Shown piece by piece: positions 36,879-46,166 of a stretch of 64,000 nt of DNA. Below the pieces are notes generated by a model. That model did no database searches. It worked only from the letters and a program-made list of their open reading frames with translations, and was not told the DNA's origin. The position numbers and the translations under genes were made by a program. Source of the stretch: an uncultured Alphaproteobacteria bacterium (lineage in GTDB: Bacteria; Pseudomonadota; Alphaproteobacteria; RF32; CAG-239); assembly GCA_944392235.1 (NCBI GenBank), contig CALXVZ010000003.1, positions 62,001 through 126,000 on the forward strand, written 5' to 3'. How positions within the stretch are numbered: position 1 is the stretch's first letter; every line of letters starts with the position of its first letter.

Positions 36879-37976
36879 ATGCTTATTAGGGGACTGAATT
36901 GCTTGGGGTTAATGGGAACTTCTACTTTCGGCGGAGTAGAACTTGCTCTTATTAAAACTGACGGCATTGATGTTATTGAGAGAAAAAAAGCTTATGTTGT
37001 CCCTTATACAGATTATCTTAAAGATTTAATAAACTCTGTTTATGGTTTGCAAAAAGATTCTCCAGAACATGAAAATTTGCTCAAAAATGTTGATAAGGAA
37101 GTCTCAGATTTTTATATTCAATTAATCAATGACTTTAAAAAAGATTGTGATCAAAATATTGATGTCGTGGGAATTGATGGTTTAACTATTCTTCATAATC
37201 CTAATATTCCTTATACTTATCAACTTGGTAATGGGCGTTATATTGCAGAAAAAGTGGGTATTAAAGTTGTTACCCATTTTCGTAATGCAGATATTTGTAG
37301 CGGCGGACAAGGAACCCCTATTTCTTGTAGTTATTTTAACTCTGTTGCTATTGATGAAGTAAAACCTGTTGCCTTTATTAATATTAGTGGGAAGTCTAGT
37401 ATTACATGGATAGGATCTTTTGGGGAATTTATTGGTTTTGATTGTGGTCCAGGTGATAATTTTATAAATAATTGGACTGCGAAACATGCTCATATGGAAA
37501 ATGATTATAATGGACGCCTTGCTATTATGGGAAATGTTCATGAAAAAATTGTAAATTCCTTAATGCATCACAAATTTTTTGCTAAATTTCCGCCTAAAGC
37601 TGCTTATACTGGTATTTTTGCTGATAAAGCTGAACATCTTGAAGGACTTTCTTTAGAAGATGGGGCTGCTACTGCCACCGCTTTTGTGGCTGAAGCTATT
37701 TGTTATTCTATTTGCCTTTACCTGCCGGAACTTCCTAAAAAAGTTATTATTTGTGGTAAAGGTGCTGCGAATCCTACTCTTGTTCGTTTTATTCGCATGA
37801 GACTGCCTAATATAGATGTTTCTTTAAGTAAAGAAGAGGGTATTCCTATTGATACTGTTAATGCTGAAATCAGTGCTTTTTTAAGTGCAAGAACTCTTTA
37901 CTCGCTACCTATTACCTTTCCATCTACAACAGGAGTAAGTCAACCTATTCCAGGAGGTGAAATCTATGAAGCCTAA
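36879..37976 (+). CDS. anmK: Anhydro-N-acetylmuramic acid kinase-like protein, divergent
   Basis: 365 residues from ATG, eight bases after SD AAGAGGT. Matches AnmK (peptidoglycan recycling; splits and phosphorylates anhydro-MurNAc) in 'YQLGNGRYIAEKVGIKVVTH', 'FRNADICSGGQGTPIS' (which keeps the catalytic Asp), 'AFINISGKSSITWI', 'GFDCGPGDNFINNW', 'KVIICGKGAANPTLV' and 'GIPIDTVNAEISAFLSAR'. Two motifs are unusual: 'GTSMDGID' reads 'GTSTFGGVE', and 'FHGQTVLH' reads 'IDGLTILH'. The nucleotide- and sugar-contacting residues are therefore changed. It ends 11 bases into the following ABC gene. Confidence 0.82.
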   Translation: MLIRGLNCLGLMGTSTFGGVELALIKTDGIDVIERKKAYVVPYTDYLKDLINSVYGLQKDSPEHENLLKNVDKEVSDFYIQLINDFKKDCDQNIDVVGIDGLTILHNPNIPYTYQLGNGRYIAEKVGIKVVTHFRNADICSGGQGTPISCSYFNSVAIDEVKPVAFINISGKSSITWIGSFGEFIGFDCGPGDNFINNWTAKHAHMENDYNGRLAIMGNVHEKIVNSLMHHKFFAKFPPKAAYTGIFADKAEHLEGLSLEDGAATATAFVAEAICYSICLYLPELPKKVIICGKGAANPTLVRFIRMRLPNIDVSLSKEEGIPIDTVNAEISAFLSARTLYSLPITFPSTTGVSQPIPGGEIYEA

Positions 37977-38745
37977 TCAACCAGATTTTTCTATTATTGT
38001 TGATAATATTTCTAAAAAATATGAAGAGACTGTTGCCGTTGATAATGTTTCATTCAAAGCAGCAAAAGGAGATATTATTGCTTTATTAGGGCCTAATGGG
38101 GCTGGTAAAACAACCTTAATGAATATGATTTCTGGGTTTCTTTCTCCTTCTTCTGGAGCTATTTTTGTTAACAATGAGAGTGTAGCTTCTAATGACAAAT
38201 TTACCAAAAAATGTATTGGTTTTTTACCAGAAGGGGCTCCAATGTATTCTGATATGAATGTTTCTTCTTTTCTGAAGTATATTATAGAACTTAAGCTGAA
38301 TTTATCGCATTCTGATACTCTTTCTCGACAAGAAATAAAAAGTATTTATTTAACCGAATTTAATCGTATTATTGATTTAGCGAAAATTTCTGATGTTCTT
38401 AATAAACGCATTGAAACTCTATCTAAAGGATATTTAAGGCGTGTCGGTTTTGCTCAAAGTATTATTGGTAACCCGCCTATCCTTCTCCTTGATGAACCAA
38501 CTGATGGTTTAGACCCCAATCAAAAAGAACATATGAGAACTTTAATTAAACAAATGAAAAAAGATAAAACAGTTCTCATTTCAACACATTTACTTGATGA
38601 AGCTGAAACTATTGCAAATCGGATTATACTAATTGATAAAGGGAAAATTATTATTGATGGAACTGTTTCTTCTATCTTGAAATTTGCAAAAAAAGATAGC
38701 CTCTTTGAGGCTTTTAAAACTCTTACTCAACATGAGGAGGATTAA
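37966..38745 (+). CDS. ABC transporter ATPase (GldA/ABC-2 type)
   Basis: 259 residues from ATG six bases after the strong AGGAGGTG site at 37952-37959. ATPase of an ABC-2 exporter: Walker A 'GPNGAGKTTLMNMISG' near residue 40, Q-loop 'IGFLPEGAPMYSDM', signature 'LSKGYLRRVGFAQSI', Walker B 'ILLLDEPTDGLDPNQ', H-loop 'ISTHLLDEAE'. The LSKGYLRR form is typical of the GldA/gliding-type and related clade. The next gene starts immediately after the stop codon and encodes the fused permease. Confidence 0.93.
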   Translation: MKPNQPDFSIIVDNISKKYEETVAVDNVSFKAAKGDIIALLGPNGAGKTTLMNMISGFLSPSSGAIFVNNESVASNDKFTKKCIGFLPEGAPMYSDMNVSSFLKYIIELKLNLSHSDTLSRQEIKSIYLTEFNRIIDLAKISDVLNKRIETLSKGYLRRVGFAQSIIGNPPILLLDEPTDGLDPNQKEHMRTLIKQMKKDKTVLISTHLLDEAETIANRIILIDKGKIIIDGTVSSILKFAKKDSLFEAFKTLTQHEED

Positions 38746-41700
38746 ATGAATAATATTAAAACAATCATTCGATATGAATTAATTAGATACTTTACATCTC
38801 CTCTTGCTTATGTTTACTTAATTAGCTTTTTATTATTAAGCGGTTCTTGCGCAATCTATTTTGGGCACTTTTTTATTGATGGTAATGCTGTTTTATGGGG
38901 GCTATTTGATTTTCAACCTTGGATTTACCTTTTGTTTATTCCTGGGATTGCTATGAGAACTTGGGCTGAAGAATTTCGTTCCAAAAGTATTGTGCAAATT
39001 TTGTCTTTACCTGTTTCCATTTCTGATTTTGTCTGGGGTAAGTTCTTCGCGTCTTGGTTATTTGCTGTTCTTGCTATATCTCTTACTTTTCCTTTTTGGA
39101 TTACAGCGAATATATTCGGTAATCCTGATAATACGGTTATTGCTGTCGGATATGTTGGGTGCTTTATTCTTGCTGGAGCAATGTTAGCTATTTCTCAAAC
39201 AATGTCTGCTTTATCTAAAAACTCTGTTATTGCTTTGGTTCTTGCTGTCTTTGTTAATTTATTGTTCTTCTGGAGTGGTTTTGAATATGTACTCTTTTGG
39301 GCTAGAGAACTTTTCAGCGATGTTGTTGTTGATACTATAATTTCCTTTAGTTTTCTTGCTCATTTCTCTTCTTTAAGTCGTGGATTGGTTGAATTTAGAG
39401 ATTTAATATTTTTTTCCTCTTTAATTATATTTTTTAATCTTATTACAATTTCTATCATTAGTATTAAAACAAAAGGTGTTTCAAGTCTTGTCTCTTCTTC
39501 TAGTTTACAACATTGCTCTTTGGTTATTCTGCTTTTATTTTTTGGATTCTTTGGTATTAATATTATTGCTAATAATGTCTTTCGACAAATTAGTTATGAT
39601 TTTACTGAAGATAAATATCTTAGTTTAACAAAAAATACTAAAGATATTTTAAGAAAACTCGAAAGACCAGTTGTTGCTAAACTTTACTACTCCCCTATTT
39701 TAGGACAAAGAAATCCTGAAATTCGGCAAATCTTTGATCGTATAAAACTTATTCTTAAACAATATAAAACTTATTCAAACGGGAAATTTGATTATAAAAT
39801 TTATACTCCTTCATTCTTGGATAAAATTGAAGATAGAGCTTTAGCAGAAGGTCTACAACCTATTCCTTTAATAGATATTAACCAAAATGCTCTTTTCGGC
39901 ATTAGTTTTTCTGACTCCCTTAGGGGAAAGTCTGTTATTCCTTTTTTCTCAATAGAAAGACTTCCTTTTCTTGAGCAAGATTTAACAACCAATATTTACA
40001 AATTACAGCATAAAAAGAAAACACTAGGTATTTATACTTCTCTTCCCCTAAATGGTGGTGTTCATGAAAACGATGTTGTTATAAATAAATGGGAAATTAT
40101 TAAATATATTGAAGATTTATATGACGTAACCTTTATTTCTAATTCTGGTGATTTAGATAAAAAATTTGACGTATTTATGCTTGTTCATCCTTGGGGGCTT
40201 ACAGATGAGAATATTGAAAAAATAAAAAAACAGGAAAAAATTTTATTACTTATGGATGTGGCTGATGATGCTTCTCGATTATACTCTCCTTTTGGAGGAC
40301 AATTTATTACATCTGATTTATCTTCTTTAGCAGATTATTGGGGGATTCAATTTTATAATATTGGTGTTGCTGCTGATTTTAATAATTCTATTTTAGTAGA
40401 TGATACTATTAATTATAAATCAAATCCTTCTTTTTCACAAGATTTATTACAATTTAAAACTACTGCTAAAGAATTAAATCCTAATCATCGTATCACTTAT
40501 AAACTAAATAATTTGCTTTTTTCTTCGGCTACAATGGTTTTACCTGATCCTAAAGCAAATGTTTTATATTTTCCTCTTGTTAAAACTAGTGATAATTCTT
40601 CCCTTCTTAATGTTTATCTTGCAAAAAAAAGTGTCTCACCACGCGAAATTTTATCTCAATATACACCTAGTAATGAAATTATTGTGCTTGCTGCTGAATT
40701 CTTAAGTAATGATCCATCCAAACCTTTTGATGTCATTGCTGTTGGTGATACAGATTTTATATATGATGCTTTTTGGACGAGAGAATCTAAATTTTTAGAT
40801 ACTTCATATCATATCCCTCTGTTTGATAATGCAAACTTTATCCTTAATGCTCTTGATTATCTTGCAGAAAATGATGATTTAATATCTCTTAGGGGCAAAA
40901 CAGCAAAAAGAAGACCTCTTGAGCGTATTGATAATATGAGAAAAATGAATCTTTATCGTTATAAACTTAAGGAAAATGATATTTTTAAGGCTATTAATGC
41001 TGCAAAACAGGGATTAGTTGAAGTTGTTGCAAAAAAGGATTTTGAAGAAAGAAATACTTTTAGTGCTGATGAACTTGCTGTTATTGGAAATATAAGGTCT
41101 GATATAAATAATCTTAAACAGCAGCTTAGCTCTCTGAAAATTAATGCAAATAATGATATTGATAGATTAGAAGTATTGGTTAAATTCTTCAATATTTATG
41201 CTGTTGCTCTTCTCATTATTTTTACTGTTTTATGTTGGGTTGCTTATAAAAAGAAATTCTATTTAAATGATATAAAAAAGATTTTTTATTTTGATAAACA
41301 AATCCTAAAACTGTCAGTATGGGTTATTTTTATTTTTATCTTGGCTCTCTTCAGTATTTATATGGAAAATAAAAATAGTATCTCAGATTATGAAGATACT
41401 CTTGTTTTCGAAAATCTTAACTCTAATTTAAATGACATTGATACTATTCAATTACAAAATAGAAAAAATACTCTTACTTTCAAAAAAATTAATGGTTTAT
41501 GGATGCTTCAAGAACATCCTGAAATTCCTGTTTATCAGGAAAGAATTAGATATTTACTTATTACTATTAGCAATATGACTTTTTATGAGAAAAAATCTGA
41601 TAAAGTTGCAGATATGGCTTATTTTGGTTTTTCGCCTTTTGAAGATAAGAATTCTCCAATGATTTCTGTTAAGCTTAAAGGAACTGATAATATTGAATTT

Positions 41701-42198
41701 GCTAATTTTGATATCGGTTGGTATGATTTAGACCTAGGCAGAGGTTACAAGGCAGCGTATATTCGTCTTAATAATAATTTCCAAGTTTGGACTGTTGAAG
41801 CTGATTTTTATGATTTATCTCTTGATCTGGCTAATTGGACATATTCAAGTCTTTGGAATTTGCGTTTTGGACGTTTTATTAGTTTTAATGACATATCCGA
41901 TGATAATGCTGTTATGAACTTTGTAAAAATTTTACTTAATTCATATTATTCTAATATCCTAGATAATGTTAAAGCTGATAAAATTGATTCTATTCGTATT
42001 AAAGCTGAGTATAATAATCTTTTAGATGTTGTTTTTTATAAGTCTTCTGATGATAAATATTTTCTAAAGTATGAATTTTTAAATCAACCTTCTGGAAAAC
42101 ATCTGGAATTTTTTGAGAAATTTGTTCGTGGAAAATTTTTAGAGATATCAAAGAAAACATGGGAGAATATTCATAATGCTACTAAATCAAAAAGATAA
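38746..42198 (+). CDS. GldF-GldG-DUF4340 fusion: ABC-2 permease plus auxiliary domains
   Basis: 1150 residues in one frame. Residues about 1-265 are a six-helix ABC-2 permease (GldF-like: 'RYELIRYFTSPLAYVYLISF', 'FRSKSIVQILSLPVSISDFV'). Residues about 275-700 match the GldG/ABC-auxiliary periplasmic domain ('ISYDFTEDKYLSLTKNTKDI', 'RPVVAKLYYSPILGQRNPEI', 'TLGIYTSLPLNGG'), with a C-terminal helix about 815-838. A further membrane helix about 860-880 ('VWVIFIFILALFSIYM') starts a DUF4340-like end (about 895-1100: 'FKKINGLWMLQEHPEIPVYQ'). These are usually three separate proteins. With the ATPase immediately upstream, it forms an export or envelope-remodelling machine whose cargo is unknown. Confidence 0.88.
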   Translation: MNNIKTIIRYELIRYFTSPLAYVYLISFLLLSGSCAIYFGHFFIDGNAVLWGLFDFQPWIYLLFIPGIAMRTWAEEFRSKSIVQILSLPVSISDFVWGKFFASWLFAVLAISLTFPFWITANIFGNPDNTVIAVGYVGCFILAGAMLAISQTMSALSKNSVIALVLAVFVNLLFFWSGFEYVLFWARELFSDVVVDTIISFSFLAHFSSLSRGLVEFRDLIFFSSLIIFFNLITISIISIKTKGVSSLVSSSSLQHCSLVILLLFFGFFGINIIANNVFRQISYDFTEDKYLSLTKNTKDILRKLERPVVAKLYYSPILGQRNPEIRQIFDRIKLILKQYKTYSNGKFDYKIYTPSFLDKIEDRALAEGLQPIPLIDINQNALFGISFSDSLRGKSVIPFFSIERLPFLEQDLTTNIYKLQHKKKTLGIYTSLPLNGGVHENDVVINKWEIIKYIEDLYDVTFISNSGDLDKKFDVFMLVHPWGLTDENIEKIKKQEKILLLMDVADDASRLYSPFGGQFITSDLSSLADYWGIQFYNIGVAADFNNSILVDDTINYKSNPSFSQDLLQFKTTAKELNPNHRITYKLNNLLFSSATMVLPDPKANVLYFPLVKTSDNSSLLNVYLAKKSVSPREILSQYTPSNEIIVLAAEFLSNDPSKPFDVIAVGDTDFIYDAFWTRESKFLDTSYHIPLFDNANFILNALDYLAENDDLISLRGKTAKRRPLERIDNMRKMNLYRYKLKENDIFKAINAAKQGLVEVVAKKDFEERNTFSADELAVIGNIRSDINNLKQQLSSLKINANNDIDRLEVLVKFFNIYAVALLIIFTVLCWVAYKKKFYLNDIKKIFYFDKQILKLSVWVIFIFILALFSIYMENKNSISDYEDTLVFENLNSNLNDIDTIQLQNRKNTLTFKKINGLWMLQEHPEIPVYQERIRYLLITISNMTFYEKKSDKVADMAYFGFSPFEDKNSPMISVKLKGTDNIEFANFDIGWYDLDLGRGYKAAYIRLNNNFQVWTVEADFYDLSLDLANWTYSSLWNLRFGRFISFNDISDDNAVMNFVKILLNSYYSNILDNVKADKIDSIRIKAEYNNLLDVVFYKSSDDKYFLKYEFLNQPSGKHLEFFEKFVRGKFLEISKKTWENIHNATKSKR

Positions 42199-43099
42199 TT
42201 TTTTGAAAAAATCTGCGGCTATCGCTGGTGTATCTTTAGCAATTATTCTTATTGCATTGAAGTTTTTCGCATTCTTAAAAACAGACTCCTTGGCTATTTT
42301 TTCGTCTCTTGCAGATAGTGTTACTGATTTGTTCGCATCTATGGTCTCGTTTGTTGCTGTTTATTTTTCTACGAAACCCGCTTCAAAAAATCACAGATAT
42401 GGATATGGTAAAACGGAGGCTCTTAGTGCTTTCTTACAAGCTATTTTTGTTGGTGCTTCTGGATTGTTTGTTATTATCGATGGTGTTAAAAGACTTATTT
42501 ATCCCGTTTCTATTGAAAAAACTGATGTGGGTATTTTTATTATGTTATTTAGTATTTTTGCTACCTTTATTCTTGTTCTTTTTCAAACATATGTTGCTAA
42601 TAAAACTAATTCTTTAGCTATTAAAGCAGATAGAGCTCACTATACTGTTGATTTTTTAACTAACTCAACTGTTGTTGTTTCTTTAATTCTTGTTCACTTC
42701 TTCGGATTTGCTTATTTTGACGTTATTGCTGCTTTATTTATATCTCTTTATTTACTCTATAACGCATATGATTTGGCTAGAGAAGCTATTGAGCAAATTA
42801 CTGATAAAGAATTAGATACAGAAATTCGTCAGAAAATTCAGAATATTGTTGAGCATAGTCAAGGTATCCATGGTATGCATGATTTGAGAACACGTAGTTT
42901 AGGTGATATATACTTTTTTGAACTTCATTTGGAAATTGATGGGAAACTCTCTTTATTTGAAGCTCATGAATTTGCTGATGCTGTGGAAAGAAAAATTATT
43001 GAAACTTTTCCTGGCAGTCAAGTTATCATTCACCAAGATCCTTTCGGAATTCATGAAGATAGATTAGATCATCAAATTGATGGAGCTTGCAGTCTTTAA
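42176..43099 (+). CDS. Cation diffusion facilitator (CDF) metal transporter
   Basis: 307 residues, six membrane helices and a C-terminal cytoplasmic domain. Metal-binding signs: 'SLADSVTDLFASMVSF' (helix II), 'NHRYGYGKTEALSAFLQA', 'RAHYTVDFLTNSTVV' (H-x3-D in helix V). The C-terminal part ('GIHGMHDLRTRSLGDIYFFE', 'VIIHQDPFGIHED') is the CDF dimer domain. Probably zinc, iron or manganese efflux of the FieF-like type. Starts 23 bases inside the end of the preceding fusion with SD GGGAGAA and overlaps the rlmN stop. Confidence 0.92.
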   Translation: MLLNQKDNFLKKSAAIAGVSLAIILIALKFFAFLKTDSLAIFSSLADSVTDLFASMVSFVAVYFSTKPASKNHRYGYGKTEALSAFLQAIFVGASGLFVIIDGVKRLIYPVSIEKTDVGIFIMLFSIFATFILVLFQTYVANKTNSLAIKADRAHYTVDFLTNSTVVVSLILVHFFGFAYFDVIAALFISLYLLYNAYDLAREAIEQITDKELDTEIRQKIQNIVEHSQGIHGMHDLRTRSLGDIYFFELHLEIDGKLSLFEAHEFADAVERKIIETFPGSQVIIHQDPFGIHEDRLDHQIDGACSL

Positions 43100-44172
43100 A
43101 TTTTATTTTCTTGTGATTTTTTTGATTTTAATTGACCGCATGCTGCTAATATATCTTGTCCTCGTGCAACTCTGATTGGTGCTGCGAATCCGGCTTTTTC
43201 TAGTATTTCAGAAAATTCCTCCACGCTTTTTCTATCACTTGGGGAAAATTCACATCCTGGCCAAGGGTTGAATGGTATTAAATTAAATAAAGCTCTTATC
43301 TTATATTTTCTCAGCAATGATATTAATTCTTGTGCGTTTTCCGGTTTATCATTAATATCTTTCAACAAGAGATATTCAAAAGTAATATATCTACTGTGAT
43401 CACCTTTTTGATATTCAGAACAAGCTTTCATAACTTCTTCTATATGAAATTTATTATTTATCGGCATAATTTGTGATCTAATTGTATTATTTGGCGCATG
43501 AAGAGATATTGCTAACCTAACTCCTGTCTTTTGCATTGCGTCAACTATTCTTGGAGCAATGCCTGATGTCGACATTGTTACTCGACGTCTGGATATGCCT
43601 ATTCCTTCACAATCTGTTATGATATTTAATGCTTTTACTACATTATCTAAATTATTTAGAGGCTCCCCCATCCCCATTACAACAATATTTGATAAATAGC
43701 GTGTTTCATCTGTTGGACTTGGCCACTCATTATAGGCATCTCTGGCAACCATAAATTGCCCAACAATCTCTCCTACTGTTAAATTTCTTGTAAACTTTTG
43801 ACTTCCTGTGTGGCAAAAACGACACCCCATTGCACATCCTACTTGAGTTGAAATGCATACTGCTCCCCTATCCTTTTCGGGAATGTATACCATTTCAACG
43901 CGTTCTTTATCATTAAATTCTAAGAGCCATTTGTGCGTTTTATCTACAGATATTTGCTCTGCAACTATTTTAGGGCGTGTTATTTTATATCGGTTCTGTA
44001 GTTTGTTTCTCAATTCTAGTGATAGATTGCTCATATCATTAAAATCTGTTGCTCCGCGGAAATATATCCATTGCCAGAGCTGTTTGGCTCTGAATTTTTT
44101 TTCTCCTAATTTTTCTATTTCCGCATAGATTTCATCTTTGCTTAAATCTGTTAATTCTATCTTATCTGTCAT
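43096..44172 (-). CDS. rlmN: 23S rRNA/tRNA adenine-C2 methyltransferase RlmN
   Basis: 358 residues. Radical-SAM enzyme that methylates A2503 of 23S rRNA and A37 of some tRNAs. 4Fe-4S motif C-x3-C-x2-C in 'CAMGCRFCHTG', 'VVMGMGEPLNNLDNVVKALN', 'RRRVTMSTSGIAPRI', 'FNLIPFNPWPG' and the C-terminal resolving cysteine in 'ARGQDILAACGQL'. Its stop codon overlaps the CDF stop on the other strand by convergence. One base separates its start from ialB downstream of the shared promoter, so the two form an operon ialB-rlmN. Confidence 0.96.
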   Translation of the reverse strand: MTDKIELTDLSKDEIYAEIEKLGEKKFRAKQLWQWIYFRGATDFNDMSNLSLELRNKLQNRYKITRPKIVAEQISVDKTHKWLLEFNDKERVEMVYIPEKDRGAVCISTQVGCAMGCRFCHTGSQKFTRNLTVGEIVGQFMVARDAYNEWPSPTDETRYLSNIVVMGMGEPLNNLDNVVKALNIITDCEGIGISRRRVTMSTSGIAPRIVDAMQKTGVRLAISLHAPNNTIRSQIMPINNKFHIEEVMKACSEYQKGDHSRYITFEYLLLKDINDKPENAQELISLLRKYKIRALFNLIPFNPWPGCEFSPSDRKSVEEFSEILEKAGFAAPIRVARGQDILAACGQLKSKKSQENKI

Positions 44173-44676
44173 TTATTTACACTTTGCACTAATTGCTTTA
44201 TAAGCACTACTAAATCCTGCTAAAGAATATGTATCTTTTGTTTTTGTTCCTCTGGATGAAACACCTTCTACAATCATTCTTTGACCTCTTTTCATTGCTT
44301 CTACTAATTTTTTATCTGTTGAAGCATCAGGTGCCCATGCATTATCCCCACTCGTAAATAGATTATTAAATGTTGTTGTTCCTATTTTTACTATTACATT
44401 GGCTCCTTTTTTATAATCATACCCAGCTACAAAGTTTACAACATTATAGCTCTTATCTGCTGGTCTATGTGTTACAACAGCATATATGTCACCTCTTTTT
44501 TTATAGTTTCCTTCATCCTTTTTAGGGGTTGATGCCATATAGCATACTTGATTTTTTCCTTCTTTATATGAGTATGCCGTCCAGTCTCCATATTCGCCTA
44601 ATTCTGTTGGCATACTCCCTGCTTGTGCAGTTGTTGATACTAATATTGATAAAAACAAAATTACATACTTTTTCAT
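44173..44676 (-). CDS. ialB: Invasion-associated locus B (IalB) family protein
   Basis: 167 residues with signal peptide (MKKYVILFLSILVSTTAQA, then GSM). The IalB family pattern is clear: 'GEYGDWTAYSYKEGKNQVCY' then 'MASTPKK', 'GDIYAVVTHRPADKSYNVVN', 'VKIGTTTFNNLFTSGDNAW', 'AMKRGQRMIVEGVSSRGTKT', and a second cysteine at the very end that could pair with the first. First described in Bartonella erythrocyte invasion but widespread in alphaproteobacteria, so pathogenicity should not be inferred. Divergent from cca. Confidence 0.9.
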   Translation of the reverse strand: MKKYVILFLSILVSTTAQAGSMPTELGEYGDWTAYSYKEGKNQVCYMASTPKKDEGNYKKRGDIYAVVTHRPADKSYNVVNFVAGYDYKKGANVIVKIGTTTFNNLFTSGDNAWAPDASTDKKLVEAMKRGQRMIVEGVSSRGTKTKDTYSLAGFSSAYKAISAKCK

Positions 44677-44701
44677 GATATTATTCCTAAAAAAATCAAC
44701 T

Positions 44702-44731
44702 TTGTTATACTATAATTAAGATATTTATAAT
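44702..44731 (+). promoter_or_regulatory. Candidate promoter for cca
   Basis: TTGTTA at 44702-44707, 18-base spacer, perfect TATAAT at 44726-44731, followed by about 40 bases of leader before the cca ATG at 44775 (SD GAGG at 44766). Confidence 0.45.
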
Positions 44732-44774
44732 AAACCATTAATAAATTTATTAAATCTGTAAAAATGAGGTAAAA

Positions 44775-45968
44775 ATGTTTCATCCTGAGTATATTAATGT
44801 AAAAAAATTGATTACTAATAATGATATATTAAGGTTATTTGATATTGTCGAAAAACATGGTGGTGTTCTTAGATTTGTTGGAGGTGCTGTTAGAGACGCC
44901 ATTGCAGGAATCGAAAGATCTGATATCGACCTAGTTACAGATATGTCTCCAAGTGAATTTTCAGAAATGTGTGCTGATGAAGGATTAAAAACAGTTCCTA
45001 TCGGTATTCAATTTTTCACTATGGGAGTTATTATCAATGATAACTTCTTCAAAGTGACTTCTCTTTGCTCTGATGACGCTAATACTAAAGATGAGTGGAA
45101 AGATGATGCTGCAAAACGTGATCTAACTATCAATGCTGTTTATGCTGATGAAAAAGGTAATGTTTTTGATTATTACAATGGTATTAACGATTTAAATCTT
45201 GGCAATATTAAATTTATTGGATCACCTCAGAAAAATATTGAATCTGATTATATTCGCATTATGCGTTTCTTTAGATTTTGTGCAATGTTTGGAAAAAATA
45301 TTGATAAAAAATCTTTAAATGCCTGCATTAAAAATAAAGATCTATTGCATAAAGTTTCTTTGGAAAAAATTAAAGAAGAATTATTCAAGATATTTTTAGC
45401 ACCTCAGGCTGTTACCGCGCTACAACTGATTTTTGATAATGGTATTTTAGATTTTTTAGTAGCTTATCCTCAGCACCTTGATAATTTGGATAAATTAATT
45501 CAGTTGGAAAATAAACTTAATATAAAAACTAATATTATTCGTAGACTTTTTATTTCCTTCGAACCGGATGCAAAAAGATGCAATAGACTTGCAGATATTT
45601 TCAGATTAAACAAATCTGAAAAAGATTATTTATTAGCATTATGCAAGACAAATTTAAAACTCTCCGACTTTAAAGACAGCGTTTCAATCAACAAATCTCT
45701 CTTTAAATTTGGAAAAGATGTTTGTATTGATAAATGGCTATATTTAAATCTACATAACAACAATATTGCTATCACTGTAGAAACTTTAAATACACTGTCT
45801 GAACAAGAAAGACCTATTTTCCCTTTATCTGGTAAAGATCTTATCGATCTTGGTGCCGACGCAAAACTGATTGGATTATATTTAGACAGCTTAAAAAAAG
45901 ATTGGTTTGAAAATGGTTGTTTAGCTTCAAGAGCTGATTTAATAAAAAAATACCAGTCTATTTTTTAA
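44775..45968 (+). CDS. cca: CCA-adding tRNA nucleotidyltransferase
   Basis: 397 residues. Adds or repairs the 3' CCA of tRNA. Motif A 'LRFVGGAVRDAIAG' with D-x-D in 'RSDIDLVTD', 'FKVTSLCSDDANTKDEWKDD', motif B 'KRDLTINAVYADEKGNVFDY', the neck 'DYIRIMRFFRFCAMFG' and 'VSLEKIKEELFKIFLA'. The C-terminal helical part is long and lacks an HD domain. This is the class II alphaproteobacterial form. Last plus-strand gene before the minus-strand parB block; a strong terminator lies in the gap. Confidence 0.93.
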   Translation: MFHPEYINVKKLITNNDILRLFDIVEKHGGVLRFVGGAVRDAIAGIERSDIDLVTDMSPSEFSEMCADEGLKTVPIGIQFFTMGVIINDNFFKVTSLCSDDANTKDEWKDDAAKRDLTINAVYADEKGNVFDYYNGINDLNLGNIKFIGSPQKNIESDYIRIMRFFRFCAMFGKNIDKKSLNACIKNKDLLHKVSLEKIKEELFKIFLAPQAVTALQLIFDNGILDFLVAYPQHLDNLDKLIQLENKLNIKTNIIRRLFISFEPDAKRCNRLADIFRLNKSEKDYLLALCKTNLKLSDFKDSVSINKSLFKFGKDVCIDKWLYLNLHNNNIAITVETLNTLSEQERPIFPLSGKDLIDLGADAKLIGLYLDSLKKDWFENGCLASRADLIKKYQSIF

Positions 45969-46100
45969 ATACATCGCTTTTAGCAAAAAATCATTAAAAA
46001 ACAATATGATAAATCCATTCTATTTTTTTACTCTTTGATCCATCAATTTTATTTTTTTTGAATCAACATACATAAGAAGTAAAAAATCTTCTCTATGATA

Positions 46101-46141
46101 AAAAAATCCCCCTTTATTTAAATATTATAAAATAAAGGGGG
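46101..46141 (-). terminator. Rho-independent terminator after parB
   Basis: 12-bp stem (arms 46108-46119 and 46130-46141, CCCCC paired with GGGGG at the base, AT above) with a ten-base loop. On the minus strand the stem is followed by seven residues read as A-T6 (46101-46107), so it ends the parB operon. It may also stop cca transcripts from the other side. Confidence 0.85.
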
Positions 46142-46166
46142 TTACTTTATCAATATATGTTTTTTG

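Noticed and set aside
45969..46100. Possible small gene between cca and parB
   Set aside because: No frame with a start signal; only the parB terminator is supported.
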